DNA from: Phreatobacter cathodiphilus
GTDB lineage: Bacteria; Pseudomonadota; Alphaproteobacteria; Rhizobiales; Phreatobacteraceae
Direction of reading: 5' to 3'
DNA: 64,000 bases
Assembly (NCBI RefSeq): GCF_003008515.1
Contig: NZ_CP027668.1
Coordinates: 2,472,001-2,536,000, forward strand
This document shows positions 25,255 through 36,426 of this stretch, piece after piece. Each line of letters opens with the position of its first letter. The first letter of the stretch is position 1. The notes beneath the pieces were generated by a model. The model made no database searches, had not been told where the DNA came from, and saw only the letters and a program-made list of their open reading frames with translations. A program made the position numbers and the translations under genes.

Positions 25255-26847
25255 CTACTGTCCCCAGGCCTGCATGGCCTCCTCGAAAGCCCTGTCGCCC
25301 GCCGCGCCCTTCTCGATGGTCAGGATGGCGCGGCGGCCGGAATCGTAGCGCATGGGAATGTCGAAGAAGGGCCGCGTCTTAAGCGCCTGGATGTTGGTGT
25401 TGCGGTCCATGTCGAAGCCCGACAGGCCGATGAAGAAGAAGCCGTTGGTCACGCGCACCGCCTGGCCGACCAGCGGCACGCCGCGGGCCTGCTCCGACAC
25501 CTTCATCAGCACGCCGGGAACCTCAGCGACGCCGCCGAACTGGAAGTCGCGCGGCAAGGCGTAGAGCACCTCGATCGTGTGGCTTGCCGGCAGCGTCTGG
25601 TCGAGGTTGCGGCGGATGGTGATGGTCACCGTCATCCGGCGCTCGGGGATCGACACCTCGCCGAGCAGGGCGATGTCGGGCGGCTGGCCCGGGCCGACGC
25701 TCACCGTCTGGGTGCGCCAGATCACCGATCCCTGCATCAGCGTTCCCGCGGCATTGCCCGGCGTCTCCTCGAAGAGGGCGGCGCGCTGGGCCTGCCCGGG
25801 CGGGACGGGCGCTGCGGGAGCGGGGGCGGCAGGCGGCGCGGCCGCGGGCGGCGCCGGTGCGGGAGCCGGAACCGGAGCCGCGGGAGCCTCGGCGGCAGGA
25901 GCCGGGGCGGGAGCGGGCGTCGTCTCGGGAGCCGGCGCGGCGGCAGCGGGCGGCGTGTCGCTGGAATCGGCGGAGGCCGGCGGCAGCGCGGTGGCAGGCG
26001 GATCGACGGGCACCACCTGGCGCGGCGCGGCCGGAGCGGCCGGCGGGGTCGCGGCGGGCGGTGCCGCCGCCACGGGCGGCGCCGCGGGCGTCACCGGGGC
26101 GGACGTATCACCGCCGACGCGGTCGGTCGCCTTCGGGCGGTCGGGATCGGCGGCCGGAGCGGGCGCGGACGCCGGGGCGGGAGCCGGCGGCGTGGCCGGG
26201 GCCCTCGCGGTGCCGAAGGGCAGGCGATCGGGATGGTTGCTGGCGACATACCAGCCGAGGGCGCCGGCGCCGCCGAGGAGCAGCAGCACGAGCACGATGG
26301 CGATGGCGCCGCCGCCCTTGCGGGCCGGCTTCTCCTCATCCTCGCCCAGCACGGCGACCCGCGGGCGGATCGGCGCCTGTCCGGTCTCGTTGGCGTCGGT
26401 GAAGGGCCCCTGCCGGCCGAGGGCCGGCTCGATGCGCTCCGCCTCTCCCGCGGCCTCGGGCTCGGAGAGCTGGTCGCGCGCCGAGCGGTGCGCGTGGGCG
26501 GCCGCATCGCCGAGGGTCTCGGCGTCGTGGGCGGCGTCGCTGACGGTGCGGGCCCCGGCGATGGAGATCGCCTCGGGGCGGGGCGTCGCCTTGCCGAGCG
26601 ACGCGAATTCGCGCTCCAGCATGGCGTCGAGGCTGTCGGCGGAGTTCTCCAGCTCGACCTTGCGGATCGCGTCCTCGAGGGACATGCGCTCGCGCGTGAT
26701 GTGCTCCTCCGGCAGCGGAGGGTTCATGTTACGCAGCTGCGCCAGCAATGCCGCGCGCGCGCGGTCGTAAACGCCACGCCGCGCTTCGCCGGTGTTCTCC
26801 GCCAGTGCCCCAACGGCGCGGGAAATGAGGGGCGTATAATCGGCCAT
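25255..26847 (-). CDS. Pro/Ala-rich membrane-anchored protein, function unknown
   Basis: The 530-aa product has a cytosolic N-terminal part of about 175 residues that begins ADYTPLISRAVGALAENTGEA and has helical segments. One transmembrane helix follows (about 184-205, IAIVLVLLLLGGAGALGWYV). A periplasmic Pro/Ala linker of about 150 residues (AP-rich, low complexity) leads to a C-terminal beta-rich domain of about 155 residues (LMQGSVIWRTQTVSVGPGQP, then NLDQTLPASHTIEVLYALP, then FFFIGLSGFDMDRNTNIQAL). The linker is long enough to cross the periplasm. It is upstream-adjacent to purA in the same orientation, an arrangement common in Rhizobiales. No function is known to me. Confidence 0.8.
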   Translation of the reverse strand: MADYTPLISRAVGALAENTGEARRGVYDRARAALLAQLRNMNPPLPEEHITRERMSLEDAIRKVELENSADSLDAMLEREFASLGKATPRPEAISIAGARTVSDAAHDAETLGDAAAHAHRSARDQLSEPEAAGEAERIEPALGRQGPFTDANETGQAPIRPRVAVLGEDEEKPARKGGGAIAIVLVLLLLGGAGALGWYVASNHPDRLPFGTARAPATPPAPAPASAPAPAADPDRPKATDRVGGDTSAPVTPAAPPVAAAPPAATPPAAPAAPRQVVPVDPPATALPPASADSSDTPPAAAAPAPETTPAPAPAPAAEAPAAPVPAPAPAPPAAAPPAAPAPAAPVPPGQAQRAALFEETPGNAAGTLMQGSVIWRTQTVSVGPGQPPDIALLGEVSIPERRMTVTITIRRNLDQTLPASHTIEVLYALPRDFQFGGVAEVPGVLMKVSEQARGVPLVGQAVRVTNGFFFIGLSGFDMDRNTNIQALKTRPFFDIPMRYDSGRRAILTIEKGAAGDRAFEEAMQAWGQ

Positions 26848-26875
26848 CGAAACTCGCTTCTTGCCCCTCTAACTC

Positions 26876-28165
<1,290 letters not shown>

Positions 28166-28324
28166 GGTCCAAAACCCTCCACGGCAAGGCAAACCCCGGC
28201 AGCGCATCCCTCGCGCGCCGGGGCCCTTGCACTGTGCGGATAAAGGATCGCCGCCGGGGTGGCAAGGGTGGTGGGGGTGGGCCGATCGGCGGCGGCCGCA
28301 TGGCCGCCGCGTCCCGCAGCGGGC

Positions 28325-29965
28325 TCAGGAGCGGCCCTGGACGGGCTGGATCCGCCGTTCCGACGGCCAGCGCAGCCGCCAGCCATGGCGAATCTCGCGG
28401 GTCGCGCCGGGGGCGAGATCCACCGTCCAGGCGAGGATGCCGCGGCGGCCGTCCACGTCGCGCGCCGTCGGCACTGTGACCCCGGCGAGCGATTCGACGA
28501 CGATGTCCTGCGCCTCCGCCACCGGCACCCGATCCTCCACCACCACCCGGCGGGCCACCTGGGCGCCGTTGCGCAGCAGGATTCTGAACTCCCGCTCCTC
28601 CGTCTTCGCGGTGGAGATGAGGCCGGAGGAGCCGTCCGTGCGCCGCACCACCTGATGCTCGACCCGCACAAGGTCGTCCGGCCCGAAGCCCAGCTTCACC
28701 TCGTCTTCGCGGGTGGCGGCGGCGAGCGTGGTGCGGCCGGCGAAGACGCCGTCGCGGTAGAGGGTCACGCGGCCGGGCATGAGCGGCACGTCCTCGCCGT
28801 GGCGGAACCGCGCCTCGATGAAGGCGGTGGTGTCGAGGCTCGGCACGACGCGCGAGACGAGGTCGGGTGCGATGGTGCCCGAGGCGATGCGGATGGCGCG
28901 GGCCCCGTCGCCGGTGGCGATGGTGGCGCGGCCGGGCACGGCGAAGCTCGCCCGGAAGCCGCCCATGTCGACGGCGGCCTCCGCCTCGGCGATCCGCGCC
29001 GCCAGCGGGCCGCTGCCGTCCGCCTGCGCACGACTGGCCGGCGCTGCGGGCGCCGCGAGAGTCGGCGGCGCACCGCCTGCTCGCTCCCGCATCGCCTCCG
29101 GTTCGAGATAGCGGACGACGAGCGGCGGCAGGACCGGCACGCTCCCGCCCCGCGCCACCCGTGCCGTGGAGACGGTGAGGGCCACGTCAGCCCAGTCCTC
29201 GCCGGTCCGCTGGCGGATCTCGGCGCGGCGGACGAGGTCGAGGGACGGCTTCGCGCCGGTCGTCACCAGCCGCGCGTCATAGACCGGGCTCCAGCGGGCC
29301 TCGCGGACCGCATAGGTGAGGGTGAGCTCGCCCCGGAACGGCGCCGCCGCCTCCACCGCCACCCGCGCCTCCAGGCGCCGCGGCGGCTGGCTCTTCAGTC
29401 CCGCCTCGGTCTCGGCGATCTCGCGGTCGAGGCCGCGCTGGCGCTGCTCGGCGCGGCGGATCGCGCGGTCGGCGGCGAGCGTCACCTCGTGCGCGGCGGC
29501 GAGAGCCTGGCTGGCTGCCGCGACGTCGAGGCCGCGGTCTCCCGCCGCCAGCGTCGCGGGGGCAACCAGAGCCTCGGCGGCGCGTTTGCGCATGCGTTCG
29601 GCGGCGATGGAATCGTCGAGGGCGAGGCGCTCGTCGCGCAGCGCCTCCAGCCGCTGCACCGCCTGCGGATCGACCCGCTCGGTCGGCCGGGCCTGGCGGG
29701 CGTCGACGGAGCCGACGGTGAGCGTCCCCTCCCCGCTCCCCGCCACGCGCAGGGAGCCGGCATCGGCGGCGAGCGGCAAGTCGTCGAGGATCAGCGTGTG
29801 CTCGCCCGCCGGAAGGTCGACGGCGAAGCGGCGGGTGATGCCGGCGCCGTCGGGGAAGACGGTGACGGCGTCGATCCGCGAGGACGGCCGGAACTCCGCG
29901 GCGGCGGCGCCGGTCGCGGGGGCGACGAGGATGAGGGTCAGGACGGCGAGGCGCTGCGGCTTCAT
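28325..29965 (-). CDS. DUF4139 domain-containing secreted protein
   Basis: The 546-aa protein has a signal peptide (KPQRLAVLTLILVAPATGAAAA). An N-terminal DUF4140 part starts with IDAVTVFPDGAGITRRFAVDLPAGEH, and a coiled coil lies at about residues 100-190. The DUF4139 domain fills the C-terminal half (LTYAVREARWSPVYDARL, then DWADVALTVSTARVARG, then VRVEHQVVRRTDGSSGLIS). Some homologues are called mucoidy inhibitor MuiA, on limited evidence. An envelope role is likely; the mechanism is unknown. It is downstream of pstB on the same strand, with 82 bases between. Confidence 0.85.
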   Translation of the reverse strand: MKPQRLAVLTLILVAPATGAAAAEFRPSSRIDAVTVFPDGAGITRRFAVDLPAGEHTLILDDLPLAADAGSLRVAGSGEGTLTVGSVDARQARPTERVDPQAVQRLEALRDERLALDDSIAAERMRKRAAEALVAPATLAAGDRGLDVAAASQALAAAHEVTLAADRAIRRAEQRQRGLDREIAETEAGLKSQPPRRLEARVAVEAAAPFRGELTLTYAVREARWSPVYDARLVTTGAKPSLDLVRRAEIRQRTGEDWADVALTVSTARVARGGSVPVLPPLVVRYLEPEAMRERAGGAPPTLAAPAAPASRAQADGSGPLAARIAEAEAAVDMGGFRASFAVPGRATIATGDGARAIRIASGTIAPDLVSRVVPSLDTTAFIEARFRHGEDVPLMPGRVTLYRDGVFAGRTTLAAATREDEVKLGFGPDDLVRVEHQVVRRTDGSSGLISTAKTEEREFRILLRNGAQVARRVVVEDRVPVAEAQDIVVESLAGVTVPTARDVDGRRGILAWTVDLAPGATREIRHGWRLRWPSERRIQPVQGRS

Positions 29966-30047
29966 CGGCTGGTGCTCCGTTACGGGAGCCCCAAGCTGGC
30001 GGCCCGAATCGGGCCGCCGCAGGGCCGAATCGCGGCGGCGGCCGGCC

Positions 30048-30875
30048 TCAGCCGAAGCGGCCGGTGATGTAGTCGCGCGTGCGGGTGTCGACCGGATTGG
30101 TGAAGATCTGGTCGGTGGCCCCCTCCTCGACGAGGATGCCGAGGTGGAAGAAGGCGGTGCGCTGCGACACGCGGGCCGCCTGCTGCATCGAGTGGGTGAC
30201 GATGACGATGGTGAAGTTCTGCTTCAGCTCGTCGATCAGCTCCTCGATCTTGGCGGTGGCGATGGGGTCGAGGGCCGAGCAGGGCTCGTCCATCAGGATC
30301 ACCTCGGGCGACACGGCGATGGCGCGGGCGATGCAGAGGCGCTGCTGCTGGCCGCCGGACAGACCCGTGCCGGATTCCTGCAGGCGGTCCTTCACCTCGT
30401 TCCACAGGCTCGCCTTCTTCAGCGCCGTCTCCACGACCTCGTCGAGGTCGGTCTTGCTCTTGACCAGGCCATGGATGCGCGGGCCGTAGGCGACGTTCTC
30501 GTAGATCGACTTCGGGAACGGGTTCGGCTTCTGGAAGACCATGCCGACACGGGCGCGCAGCTGCACGACGTCGAGGTTGCGGTCGTAGATGTCGAGCTCG
30601 TCGATGCGGATGTCGCCCGTCACCCGACAGATCGGGATGGTGTCGTTCATCCGGTTGATGCAGCGCAGGAAGGTGGACTTGCCGCAGCCCGACGGGCCGA
30701 TGAAGGCCATGACCGAGCGCTCGGGAATGTCGACGTTGACGTCCTTGATGGCGTGTTTCTCGCCGTAGAAGACGTTGACGTTGCGGCCCGTGATCTTCGG
30801 GTGCACCGCCGCCGTCGGAACGGCGGTGGTGGCCGCCGTCGTCTCGAAGGTGGGAAGCGAGTTCATCGACGTCAT
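30048..30875 (-). CDS. pstB: Phosphate ABC transporter ATPase PstB
   Basis: PstB powers high-affinity phosphate uptake through PstC/PstA at the cytoplasmic face of the inner membrane. The 275-aa protein has Walker [11 protein letters not shown]-loop [19 protein letters not shown], signature [14 protein letters not shown], Walker [15 protein letters not shown] and the switch His in [12 protein letters not shown]. An N-terminal extension of about 25 residues is rich in Thr and Ala. It is the fourth gene of the operon (after pstS, pstC and pstA), 25 bases after pstA. No phoU or phoB follows, which is unusual. Confidence 0.97.
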   Translation of the reverse strand: MTSMNSLPTFETTAATTAVPTAAVHPKITGRNVNVFYGEKHAIKDVNVDIPERSVMAFIGPSGCGKSTFLRCINRMNDTIPICRVTGDIRIDELDIYDRNLDVVQLRARVGMVFQKPNPFPKSIYENVAYGPRIHGLVKSKTDLDEVVETALKKASLWNEVKDRLQESGTGLSGGQQQRLCIARAIAVSPEVILMDEPCSALDPIATAKIEELIDELKQNFTIVIVTHSMQQAARVSQRTAFFHLGILVEEGATDQIFTNPVDTRTRDYITGRFG

Positions 30876-30900
30876 CCTTTTGTCGTGGGCGCCCGGCCGA

Positions 30901-32739
30901 TCACCAGCGGCGCTCGAACTTCTTGCGCAGGAACACGGCGGCCGCGTTCATGACGATGAGGAACAACAGCAGCACAACGATGGCAGCCGCCGTCTTGTTC
31001 TGGAAGGCCTGTTCGGGGAAGTCGGCCCACATGAAGATCTGCACCGGCAGCAGAGTCGCCGCGTCGGTAAAGCCGCGCGGGCTGTCGACGACGAAGGCCA
31101 CCATGCCGATCATCAAGAGCGGCGCGGTCTCGCCGAGGGCGTGGGCCATGCCGAGGATGGTGCCGGTGAGGATGCCGGGCATGGCGAGCGGCAGCACGTG
31201 GTGGAACACCGCCTGCTGGTGCGAGGCGCCGACGCCGAGGGCCGCTTCCTTTACCGAGGGCGGCACGGCGCGGATGGCGGCGCGCGAGGCGATGATGATG
31301 ATCGGCAGCGTCATCAGGGCGAGCACGAAGCCGCCGACCACCGGGGCCGAGCGCGGCATGCCGAACACGTTGAGGAACACCGCCAGGCCGAGCAGGCCGT
31401 AGATGATGGAGGGGACCGCCGCGAGGTTGTTGATGTTGACCTCGATCATCTCGGTCCAGCGGTTCTTCGGCGCGAACTCCTCGAGATAGATCGCCGCCGC
31501 CACGCCCACGGGGAAGGACAGGCCGAGGGTGATGAGCAGGGTCAGGAACGAGCCGACGATGGCGACCCAGACGCCGGCCAGCTCCGCCTCGCGGGAGGCG
31601 CCGCCGAAGAAGAACTCGCGGGAGATGCGGCGCTCGACGAGTCCGCGCTCCTTCAGCGATTCCAGATAGGCGATCTCCCGGTCGGTGATGCGGCGGTTGG
31701 ATTCCGGCTGGACGATGCGCACGATCTCCCAGGCGCCGGGACGGGCGACGTCGGTCGAGGACGGCGGGATCAGGACCTCGCCGGTGGCGTTGGCGCTCTG
31801 CACCTGGGCGAGCTTGATCACGCCGCCGTTGATGCGGACGAGATAGCTCGACACGGTGTTGTCGAGGGTTTCGACACTGTCGGCGCCGCTGATCCTCTGC
31901 GTCAGGGTCTCGATGCGCTGGCGCAGCTGAGTGATGTCGTTCTGCGTCGCCGCGAGCTGGCGGCGCTCGGTCTCGACCCGGCCCAGCAGATTGTCGCGCG
32001 CGGGGCCGTTCGCCGTCTCCGCGGCGCGGGCGAGCGCGGCGATGTCGCGTTCCTGGCCCGCGGCGACGCGCTCCTTGCCGGCGAGATCCCGCTGCAGGTT
32101 GGATCGCACGATGGTGAGCTGCGTCTTGATGGCGGCGAGCAGCGGCTGGAAGTTGGTGACCGTCGAGGAGAGCTGGACCTGCCCGGAGGTGCCGGACACG
32201 CCGAGCTCGCCGAGCCCCTTGGTCACTTCCGTGTCGGTGGTCTGGCCCTTGAAGTAGAGGTCGGCGCTGTCGTCGAGCGGCAGGTAGAACTGCCGCGTGG
32301 TTCCCAGCCACCCGGGATTGGCGACGATGTCGCGGCGCAGGATGGAGGGCGCGCCGGAGGAGACGAGGTTGCCCAGGGCGCGCCGCGACGTGCGGTCGGT
32401 GGCGGCCGGGAAATAGCCCCGCACGGCGCCGTTCACCACCGCGTCGAAGTTGGCCGCCCCGACGGCCGTCGTCAGCTCGGCGCCCGTCGCGTTGCGCGGG
32501 TTGAACGTTTCCGGCTTCAGCTCGACGGAAACCTTCAGGTAGTTCTGCGTGAAGGCCGGGATCGCCTGGGTGATGATCGTCGACAGGAAGATGACGAGGA
32601 ACCCGGCGGCCACCAGCACCGCGCCGAGGCCGAGCGACTTGAACAGGAACTCCGAACGGTAGCGCGCCTTCAGCCGCGCCTGTGCCTGGTCGTTGGTGTG
32701 GATGTCGGTGGAAACCCGAGGCAGCGAGACGTCAGTCAT
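30901..32739 (-). CDS. pstA: Phosphate ABC transporter permease PstA, enlarged
   Basis: PstA is one half of the phosphate channel. At 612 aa this copy is much longer than the usual 280-430. An N-terminal helix (about 33-58) is followed by a periplasmic domain of about 320 residues before the permease. That domain begins like the DUF3333 extension known in alphaproteobacteria, but also contains an inserted coiled coil (about 200-285, with [20 protein letters not shown] and [20 protein letters not shown]). The permease core (about 385-612) has the EAA-type loop in [20 protein letters not shown]. Start 32739 overlaps the 3' end of pstC by eight bases. Confidence 0.93.
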   Translation of the reverse strand: MTDVSLPRVSTDIHTNDQAQARLKARYRSEFLFKSLGLGAVLVAAGFLVIFLSTIITQAIPAFTQNYLKVSVELKPETFNPRNATGAELTTAVGAANFDAVVNGAVRGYFPAATDRTSRRALGNLVSSGAPSILRRDIVANPGWLGTTRQFYLPLDDSADLYFKGQTTDTEVTKGLGELGVSGTSGQVQLSSTVTNFQPLLAAIKTQLTIVRSNLQRDLAGKERVAAGQERDIAALARAAETANGPARDNLLGRVETERRQLAATQNDITQLRQRIETLTQRISGADSVETLDNTVSSYLVRINGGVIKLAQVQSANATGEVLIPPSSTDVARPGAWEIVRIVQPESNRRITDREIAYLESLKERGLVERRISREFFFGGASREAELAGVWVAIVGSFLTLLITLGLSFPVGVAAAIYLEEFAPKNRWTEMIEVNINNLAAVPSIIYGLLGLAVFLNVFGMPRSAPVVGGFVLALMTLPIIIIASRAAIRAVPPSVKEAALGVGASHQQAVFHHVLPLAMPGILTGTILGMAHALGETAPLLMIGMVAFVVDSPRGFTDAATLLPVQIFMWADFPEQAFQNKTAAAIVVLLLFLIVMNAAAVFLRKKFERRW

Positions 32740-34111
32740 ACTGTTCCCGATATTTGTTGACGACGCGCAGTGCGACGAGATTGAGCGACAGGGTGATGAC
32801 GAAGAGCACGAGGCCGAGGCCGAAGGCTGCGAGCGTCTTCGGGCTGTCGAATTCCTGGTCACCGGTCAGCAGCGTGCCGATCTGCACCGTGATGGTGGTG
32901 ACCGCCTCCAGGGGGTTCAGCGTCAGGTTGGCGGCGAGGCCCGCCGCCATGACGACGATCATCGTCTCGCCCATGGCGCGGGACACCGCCAGCACCAGCG
33001 CCGAGACGATGCCCGGCAGCGCCGCCGGCAGCACCACCTTGCGGATCGTCTCCGACTTGGTGGCGCCGAGGCCGGCCGAGCCGTCGCGCAGCGATTGCGG
33101 GACTGCGTTGATGACGTCGTCGGAGAGCGACGAGACGAAGGGCACGATCATGATGCCCATGACCACGCCGGCGGCCAGCGCGCTCTCCGAGGAGACGTCG
33201 AGGCCGAAGGCATGGCCGGAATTGCGGATGAAGGGCGCCACCGTCAGGGCGGCGAAGAAGCCGTAGACGACGGTGGGGATGCCGGCGAGGATTTCGAGCA
33301 CCGGCTTGCCCACCGCGCGCACCTGGGGCGTGGCGTAGTCGGAGAGATAGACCGCCGCCATGATGCCGAGGGGGGCCGCAACCACCATGGCGATGAAGGT
33401 GATGAGCAGCGTGCCGGTGAGCAGCGGGATGAAGCCGAAGGCGGCCGTGCCGCCGACCTGGTCGGCGCGGAAGGCCATCTGCTGCGGCGTCCAGGTGAGG
33501 CCGAAGAGGAAGTCGATGGGGCTGACCATCGAGAAGAAGCGCATCGATTCCGCGATCAGCGACACGACGATGCCGATGGTCGTCAGGATGGCGATGGTCG
33601 CCGACACCGCGAGCAGCACCTTCACCACGGACTCGACCCGGTGGCGGGCGCGGAAGGCCGGCGCGATGGCGTTCCAGGCATAGACGAAGCCGGCGACGCC
33701 GACCGCGGCCATGAGCGCGATCATCATCGTCGTGCTGGTGGCGGCGCGGGACGAGAGGACGGCGGCGGCATCCATCCGCACCGCGTCGCGAATACCGGCG
33801 GTGCCGCCGAAGGCGATGGCCTGGATATCGCGCCAGAAGCCGTCGAGCTGAGCGATGCTGGACGTCGCGAGCTGGGCCGAGAACTGGGAGAGTACCATGG
33901 CGCGCAGCACGTTCGGCGCGGCGATCGACCAGACGACGAGAACGATGAGGGCGGGACCCACCGTCATGATCGCCAGCCAGGCGCCGTAATAGCCCGGCAG
34001 GGAATGGAGGGCGGCGTAGTTCGAGCCGGCGAGCGCGATGGAGCGGCGCCGGCCAGCCAGATGACAGGCAATGGCGATCGCCACCAGAATGCCGAACAGT
34101 GTCAGGAACAT
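32732..34111 (-). CDS. pstC: Phosphate ABC transporter permease PstC
   Basis: The 459-aa membrane protein pairs with PstA. Besides the six-helix permease core at the C-terminal half (QVRAVGKPVLEILAGIPTVV, then the EAA-type loop SAGLGATKSETIRKVVLPAA), it has an N-terminal PstC-specific extension of about 150 residues with two or three helices (MFLTLFGILVAIAIACHLAG and YGAWLAIMTVGPALIVLVVW). This is the long alphaproteobacterial type. It follows pstS after 95 bases that contain a strong hairpin, so expression relative to pstS may be reduced. Confidence 0.96.
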   Translation of the reverse strand: MFLTLFGILVAIAIACHLAGRRRSIALAGSNYAALHSLPGYYGAWLAIMTVGPALIVLVVWSIAAPNVLRAMVLSQFSAQLATSSIAQLDGFWRDIQAIAFGGTAGIRDAVRMDAAAVLSSRAATSTTMMIALMAAVGVAGFVYAWNAIAPAFRARHRVESVVKVLLAVSATIAILTTIGIVVSLIAESMRFFSMVSPIDFLFGLTWTPQQMAFRADQVGGTAAFGFIPLLTGTLLITFIAMVVAAPLGIMAAVYLSDYATPQVRAVGKPVLEILAGIPTVVYGFFAALTVAPFIRNSGHAFGLDVSSESALAAGVVMGIMIVPFVSSLSDDVINAVPQSLRDGSAGLGATKSETIRKVVLPAALPGIVSALVLAVSRAMGETMIVVMAAGLAANLTLNPLEAVTTITVQIGTLLTGDQEFDSPKTLAAFGLGLVLFVITLSLNLVALRVVNKYREQYD

Positions 34112-34166
34112 CGCTTGCGTCCGTTCATCGCCGCCCGCACCGGAACGGCTCGCCTTGCAGTGGAGA

Positions 34167-34189
34167 AGGGCCCGGCATGGCCGGGCCCT
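34167..34189 (-). terminator. Hairpin between pstS and pstC (attenuator or mRNA-stability element)
   Basis: AGGGCCCGGC and GCCGGGCCCT form a perfect ten-base stem with an ATG loop just after the pstS stop. There is no T run, so full termination is unlikely. Such hairpins between a binding protein and its permease usually protect the first message or reduce read-through. Confidence 0.7.
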
Positions 34190-34206
34190 CCCCGCTTATC
34201 CGTGGC

Positions 34207-35232
34207 TCAGAGACCCGTGAGCCCCGTCGCCGCGCGGGCGGCGCGGGAGACCTCTTCGCGGCGCGCGGCCGGCAGCGGCACGAGGCCCTTCTTCTCCAGG
34301 TAGCCGTCCTCACCCATGGCCTGCTCGGAGACATACTCGTTGATGAAGTCCTGGAGGCCCGGGACGACACCGATATGCTCCTTCTTCACATAGAAGTAGA
34401 GCGAGCGGGACAGCGGGTACTTGCCCGACGAGATGTTCTCCACCGTGTCCTCGACGCCGTTGACCCGGGCGCCCTGGATCTTGTCGCGGTTCTCCTCCAG
34501 GAAGGAATAGCCGAACACGCCGAAGGCAGCCGGATTGGCGACAAGCCGCTGGACGATGATGTTGTCGTTCTCGCCGGCCTCGACGAAGGCGCCGTCGGCG
34601 CGAACCTGCTGGCAGGCCTTGCTGTCGATCTGGATGTTCATGCGCTTCTGGATGGCCTTGCAGCCCTCGAGCATGGCGAGCTCGTTGAAGGCGTCGCGGG
34701 TGCCCGAGGTCGGCGGCGGGCCGAGAACCTCGATCTTGGCGTTCGGCAGGTTCGGCGCGATGTCCGACCAGTTCTTGTTCGGGTTGTCGACGAGCTGGCC
34801 CTGGGCGTTCGGCACCTTGGCGGCGAGAGCCAGGAAGATCTGCTCGAGCGTCAGCTGGACGGCCGGGCCCTGCTTGGAATTGGCGACGACGATGCCGTCG
34901 AAGCCGACGACGATCTCGATCGGCGTGACGCCGTTCTTGCGGCAGGTGTCGAACTCGGAGGCGGTGATGCGCCGCGAGGCGTTCGCCGCGTCCGGAGTGT
35001 TGACACCGACGCCGGCGCAGAAGAGGCGCATGCCGCCGCCCGTGCCGGTGGATTCGACGATCGGAGCCTTGCCGCTACGCTGGCCGAAACGCTCGGCGAC
35101 GGCGGTGGTGAAGGGGAAAACGGTCGACGAGCCGGTCACCTGAATGCGGTCGCGGGCCTCGGCCGACGGGGCCGCCGCCATGACACCGCCGATCGCGACG
35201 ACCGCGGCGGAAAGAAAGAGGGAGAGTTTCAC
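34207..35232 (-). CDS. pstS: Phosphate-binding protein PstS
   Basis: PstS binds inorganic phosphate in the periplasm and delivers it to PstCA. The 341-aa protein has a signal peptide (KLSLFLSAAVVAIGGVMAAAPSAEA). Family motifs include VTGSSTVFPFTTAVAERFGQ, where backbone and Ser/Thr groups hold phosphate, ESTGTGGGMRLFCAGVG and LGPPPTSGTRDAFNELAMLEG. It is the first gene of the pst operon and follows a Pho box about 100 bases upstream, so it should be strongly induced by phosphate limitation. Confidence 0.96.
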   Translation of the reverse strand: MKLSLFLSAAVVAIGGVMAAAPSAEARDRIQVTGSSTVFPFTTAVAERFGQRSGKAPIVESTGTGGGMRLFCAGVGVNTPDAANASRRITASEFDTCRKNGVTPIEIVVGFDGIVVANSKQGPAVQLTLEQIFLALAAKVPNAQGQLVDNPNKNWSDIAPNLPNAKIEVLGPPPTSGTRDAFNELAMLEGCKAIQKRMNIQIDSKACQQVRADGAFVEAGENDNIIVQRLVANPAAFGVFGYSFLEENRDKIQGARVNGVEDTVENISSGKYPLSRSLYFYVKKEHIGVVPGLQDFINEYVSEQAMGEDGYLEKKGLVPLPAARREEVSRAARAATGLTGL

Positions 35233-35331
35233 AGGATGCTCCTGTCCTTGGAGGAACCTCGTCCAGCGCAGGTCTGCGCAGGGTCGGACAAGGGATGCAG
35301 CCTCTGGATAGGGCCGCTGCGCGATACTTCT

Positions 35332-35360
35332 ATGACCTCTGCTTGACAGAAAGATGAAAG
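35332..35360 (-). promoter_or_regulatory. Pho box (PhoB operator) of the pst operon
   Basis: On the minus strand three seven-base units lie four bases apart: CTTTCAT-CTTT-CTGTCAA-GCAG-AGGTCAT. They match the CTGTCAT unit at six, six and five positions. The array ends about 100 bases before pstS. The rest of the 309-base gap between pstS and the divergent EamA gene holds no coding frame that I trust. Confidence 0.8.
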
Positions 35361-35541
35361 AGAAAACGCCTTTAAAACATGGAGATAGCGGATATCGCCC
35401 GAATTTGTCGCAAAGACTGGACGACTCCCGCCATTCGTCCGTCCACCCTCCCCCGCGGGGGCATTGCTCGACTGCGCCGGACCCGCTTCCGCCCGCCGCC
35501 CTGCCGTCTATAGTGGCCGTCCATCAGGGTTTTCCGCGCGC

Positions 35542-36426
35542 ATGCGTCTCTATGACCGTCCCTATCTCATTCTCGCCGCCACGACCCTGATCTGGGCGGG
35601 CAATGCCATCGCCAGCCGCCTGGCCATCGGCCACGTCTCCCCGATGATGCTGACGACCCTGCGCTGGGTCGGCACGCTGTCGCTGATGATCGCCATTGCC
35701 GGCGGCGCCTTCGTCCGGGAGTGGCCGCAGATCCGCGCGCACTGGAAGTGGCTCGCGATCATGGGCGTCGTCGGCTTCACCGGCTTCAACGCGCTCTTCT
35801 ACCTCGCCGCGCTATACACCACGGCGGTGAACATCGGCATCATCCAGGGCTCGATCCCGGTCATGGTGCTGGCGGGTGCCTATCTCGTCCACCGTACCGC
35901 CGTGACGCCGCTGCAGGGCATCGGCATCGTCGTCACCATCGTTGGCGTGGCGCTGCTGGCGGCCCGCGGCGACATCGCGGTGCTGACCGGCCTCGCCTTC
36001 AACCTCGGCGATCTGCTGATGCTGGTCGCCTGTCTCGGCTATGCCGCCTATACGGTGGCACTGCGCAACCGCCCGCCGATCTCCGCCCGGCCCTTCTTCA
36101 TGGCGCTGGCCCTGGTGGCGCTCGTCTCCTCGCTGCCGCTGCTCGCCGCCGAGACGGTGCACGGCACGGCGCTCTGGCCGGACCTCAACGGCTGGCTCAT
36201 CATCCTCTATGTCGCGGTGCTGCCGGGCTTCGTAGCCCAGCTCTTCTTCATGCGCGGGGTGGAACTGATCGGGCCCGGACGGGCCGGGCTGTGGGTCAAT
36301 CTCGTCCCGGTCTGGTCAGCCATCCTCGGCCCGCTGATCCTCGGCGAGGTCTTCGCCTGGTACCACGCGGTCGCCCTGCTGCTGGTCCTCGGCGGCATCG
36401 CCATCGCCGAGAGCGGCAAGCGCTGA
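35542..36426 (+). CDS. EamA-family (DMT) transporter
   Basis: This 294-aa protein has ten predicted membrane helices in two EamA halves (TTLIWAGNAIASRLAIGHVS starts the first; LLMLVACLGYAAYTVALRNR starts the second). Drug/metabolite-transporter proteins of this group export amino acids, metabolites or drugs; the substrate cannot be predicted. The start at 35542 gives the short RLYDRPYL leader typical of the family; the same frame is open upstream, but with no membrane-like sequence. Its stop abuts the stop of the convergent gene with no gap. Confidence 0.92.
   Translation: MRLYDRPYLILAATTLIWAGNAIASRLAIGHVSPMMLTTLRWVGTLSLMIAIAGGAFVREWPQIRAHWKWLAIMGVVGFTGFNALFYLAALYTTAVNIGIIQGSIPVMVLAGAYLVHRTAVTPLQGIGIVVTIVGVALLAARGDIAVLTGLAFNLGDLLMLVACLGYAAYTVALRNRPPISARPFFMALALVALVSSLPLLAAETVHGTALWPDLNGWLIILYVAVLPGFVAQLFFMRGVELIGPGRAGLWVNLVPVWSAILGPLILGEVFAWYHAVALLLVLGGIAIAESGKR

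Noticed and set aside
34099-35346. Long plus-strand open frame antisense to pstS
   Set aside because: Mirror of pstS codon usage; no domain.
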